DNA from: Bacteroides sp.
GTDB lineage: Bacteria > Bacteroidota > Bacteroidia > Bacteroidales > GCA-2748055
Length of the DNA: 43,068 nucleotides
Assembly (NCBI GenBank): GCA_011056635.1
Contig: DSEO01000377.1
Coordinates: 1-43,068, forward strand
Direction of reading: 5' to 3'
The position numbers and the translations under genes were made by a program. Under the pieces are notes generated by a model. The model ran no database searches. It was not told the origin of the DNA and worked only from the letters and a program-made list of their open reading frames with translations. Below, one piece after another: positions 41,582-43,068 of the stretch. The first letter of the stretch is position 1. Every line of letters starts with the position of its first letter.

Positions 41582-43068
41582 CTAACTTGAAAAGAGTATT
41601 TCCCTGTACTTGGGAAGAGGCCACATTTCATCATCCACAATACGTTCAAGCTTGTCGATATGATAACGGATCTTGTCCAGGAATGGAGCTACGTTCTTTG
41701 AATAATTGCGTGCCTTCTCGTGAGAGTCTTTGATTTTATTGGCCACTTTCCTGGCTTCCACCATGTCATTCACCCCTCTCTTAATAATGGTCACATGGTC
41801 AGATATCTCCTTGATCAGTTCGATCCTGTTCTGGGCAATTGATTCATAGGACTCCCCGTAGATCTGTTTCATGTTAAGCACATTTTCCATCAATCTGTTC
41901 TGGTAATGTATCGCGGTGGGAACGATATGGTTGATGGCAAGATCGCCGAAAACCCTGGCTTCGATTTGAATATTCAGGATGTACTGTTCGAACATCACCT
42001 CAACACGGCCTTCCAGCTCCTTTTCAGTAAAAATGCCCAGATCAAAGAAAAGCTTCTTTGATTTTTCTGTCAGATAGGCAGAAAGGGCTTCCGGCACATC
42101 GGTCACATTGGTCAGACCCCGCTTTTTGGCTTCCTTTACCCATGCTTCACTATAGTTATCCCCCTCGAACCGGACGGGTTTGGAGGAAATGATATACTCC
42201 CTGAGGACCTGGAATATGGCTTCGTCTTTTTTTACACCCTTATCGATCAGCCCGTCCACATCCTTTTTAAACTGCCGTAACTGACCGGCAAGCACAGCAT
42301 TGAGAATGGCCATGGGTGAAGCGGGATTGCAGCTTCCTCCCACTGCCCGGAACTCAAACCGGTTTCCCGTGAAAGCGAATGGAGATGTCCTGTTCCTGTC
42401 GGTATTGTCCAGTAATATCTCGGGGATCTTACCAATATCCAGTTTCAGGGCGGTTTTTTCATCGGGCGACATCTTGTTGCTGGTCACCTGTTCCTCGATC
42501 TGGTCAAGCATTCCTGATACTTCCGTTCCCAGGAAGCAGGATATGATGGCAGGAGGTGCTTCATTTGCTCCCAGCCGGTGTGCATTGGAGGCCGAAGAAA
42601 TGGATGCCCTGAGGAGGTCCTGATGGTCATGAACCGCCTTGATGGTATTCACCACGAAAGTCAGGAACTGCAGATTCGTCTTGGGATTTTTTCCCGGGCT
42701 GTGAAGGATCACGCCGGTATCGGTAGACAGGGACCAGTTGTTATGTTTGCCGGTACCATTGACCCCCTGGAAAGGTTTTTCATGGAACAATACCCGGAAT
42801 CCGTGATGCCTGGCGATCCTTTTCATCAGATCCATCATCAGCACATTGTGGTCCACCGCCAGGTTGCATTCCTCAAAGATCGGGGCTACTTCATACTGGT
42901 TGGGAGCCACCTCGTTGTGGCGTGTCTTGATCGGGATGCCTAGCATATACGCTTCCGATTCCACATGGTGCATGAACGCTTCCACCCGTTCCGGAATGGA
43001 ACTGAAGTAGTGGTCATCCAACTGCTGATCTTTGGCAGATGCGTGGCCCATCAGGGTTCTTCCTGTCA
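41582..43068 (-). CDS. glnN: Type III glutamine synthetase, C-terminal two thirds (partial)
   Basis: At least 495 residues, running off the window edge; the frame stays open beyond the track's Met as TGRTLMGHASAKDQQLDDHYF, so the true start lies outside (family length about 720-730). Motifs of GSIII: TRHNEVAPNQYEVAPIFEE, VDHNVLMMDLM, FHEKPFQGVNGTGKHNNWS, SSASNAHRLGANEAPPA and FRAVGGSCNPASPM, which form the metal, glutamate and ammonia sites. The C-terminal helical extension (VTIIKRGVNDMVEARK...) is typical. It makes glutamine from glutamate and ammonia with ATP. No sign of damage in the part seen. Confidence 0.95.
   Translation of the reverse strand, partial: TGRTLMGHASAKDQQLDDHYFSSIPERVEAFMHHVESEAYMLGIPIKTRHNEVAPNQYEVAPIFEECNLAVDHNVLMMDLMKRIARHHGFRVLFHEKPFQGVNGTGKHNNWSLSTDTGVILHSPGKNPKTNLQFLTFVVNTIKAVHDHQDLLRASISSASNAHRLGANEAPPAIISCFLGTEVSGMLDQIEEQVTSNKMSPDEKTALKLDIGKIPEILLDNTDRNRTSPFAFTGNRFEFRAVGGSCNPASPMAILNAVLAGQLRQFKKDVDGLIDKGVKKDEAIFQVLREYIISSKPVRFEGDNYSEAWVKEAKKRGLTNVTDVPEALSAYLTEKSKKLFFDLGIFTEKELEGRVEVMFEQYILNIQIEARVFGDLAINHIVPTAIHYQNRLMENVLNMKQIYGESYESIAQNRIELIKEISDHVTIIKRGVNDMVEARKVANKIKDSHEKARNYSKNVAPFLDKIRYHIDKLERIVDDEMWPLPKYREILFSS

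Overview
The window looks like chromosomal DNA from a member of the Bacteroidota, most likely a Bacteroidales or Marinilabiliales-type environmental or anaerobic lineage. This is inferred from gene content and not from any search. The evidence is: two proteins with type IX secretion (T9SS) C-terminal sorting domains; a SusC-style TonB receptor with an N-terminal carboxypeptidase-regulatory domain; DUF5777, DUF4294 and DUF2851 proteins; a type III glutamine synthetase; a purM-prfA-pyrF cluster; many lipoproteins; almost no Shine-Dalgarno sequences; and promoters resembling the Bacteroidetes -33 TTG / -7 TAnnTTTG consensus. I saw no rRNA, tRNA, CRISPR array, transposase or phage gene.

Region 1 (1-10.7 kb) is a respiratory and electron-transfer block. 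A secreted metallophosphoesterase, whose T9SS tail appears frameshifted, sits behind an FNR-like regulator. Divergent from these is a five-gene operon: a monoheme lipoprotein, a DUF5777 beta-barrel, a membrane-anchored heptaheme cytochrome c, a b-type cytochrome, and a small class I cytochrome c. A strong bidirectional terminator separates this from an opposing pair, a double-rhodanese lipoprotein and a 10-11 heme lipoprotein. A second Crp/Fnr regulator is divergent from that pair across a gap holding a near-perfect FNR box. A hexaheme lipoprotein with a collagen-like linker closes the block. Together about 25 c-type hemes, a quinol-type cytochrome b, an outer-membrane barrel and several lipoproteins suggest an electron path from quinol across the periplasm to the outer membrane. 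The terminal acceptor is unknown; sulfur species or extracellular electron transfer are the two ideas the gene content allows.

Region 2 (11-24 kb) holds a 5'-nucleotidase lipoprotein; a three-gene biotin-dependent acyl-CoA (probably propionyl-CoA) carboxylase operon; an RNA cyclic phosphodiesterase (ThpR) and ElbB; a leucine-rich-repeat lipoprotein; a DUF4294 protein; and a TonB receptor paired with a T9SS-exported beta-helix protein.

Region 3 (24-43 kb) is mostly housekeeping: CDGSH iron-sulfur proteins, an outer-membrane barrel, DUF2851, rpsO-pnp, a prolyl oligopeptidase, a deoxynucleoside kinase with a TTG start, a TPR lipoprotein, a SpoU methyltransferase and sucC with a striking heptad repeat in its leader. 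A leftward cluster then carries a PorE-like OmpA protein followed by purM, prfA and pyrF, and the window ends inside glnN.

All family calls come from reading motifs by eye. Promoter and operator calls are pattern matches only.
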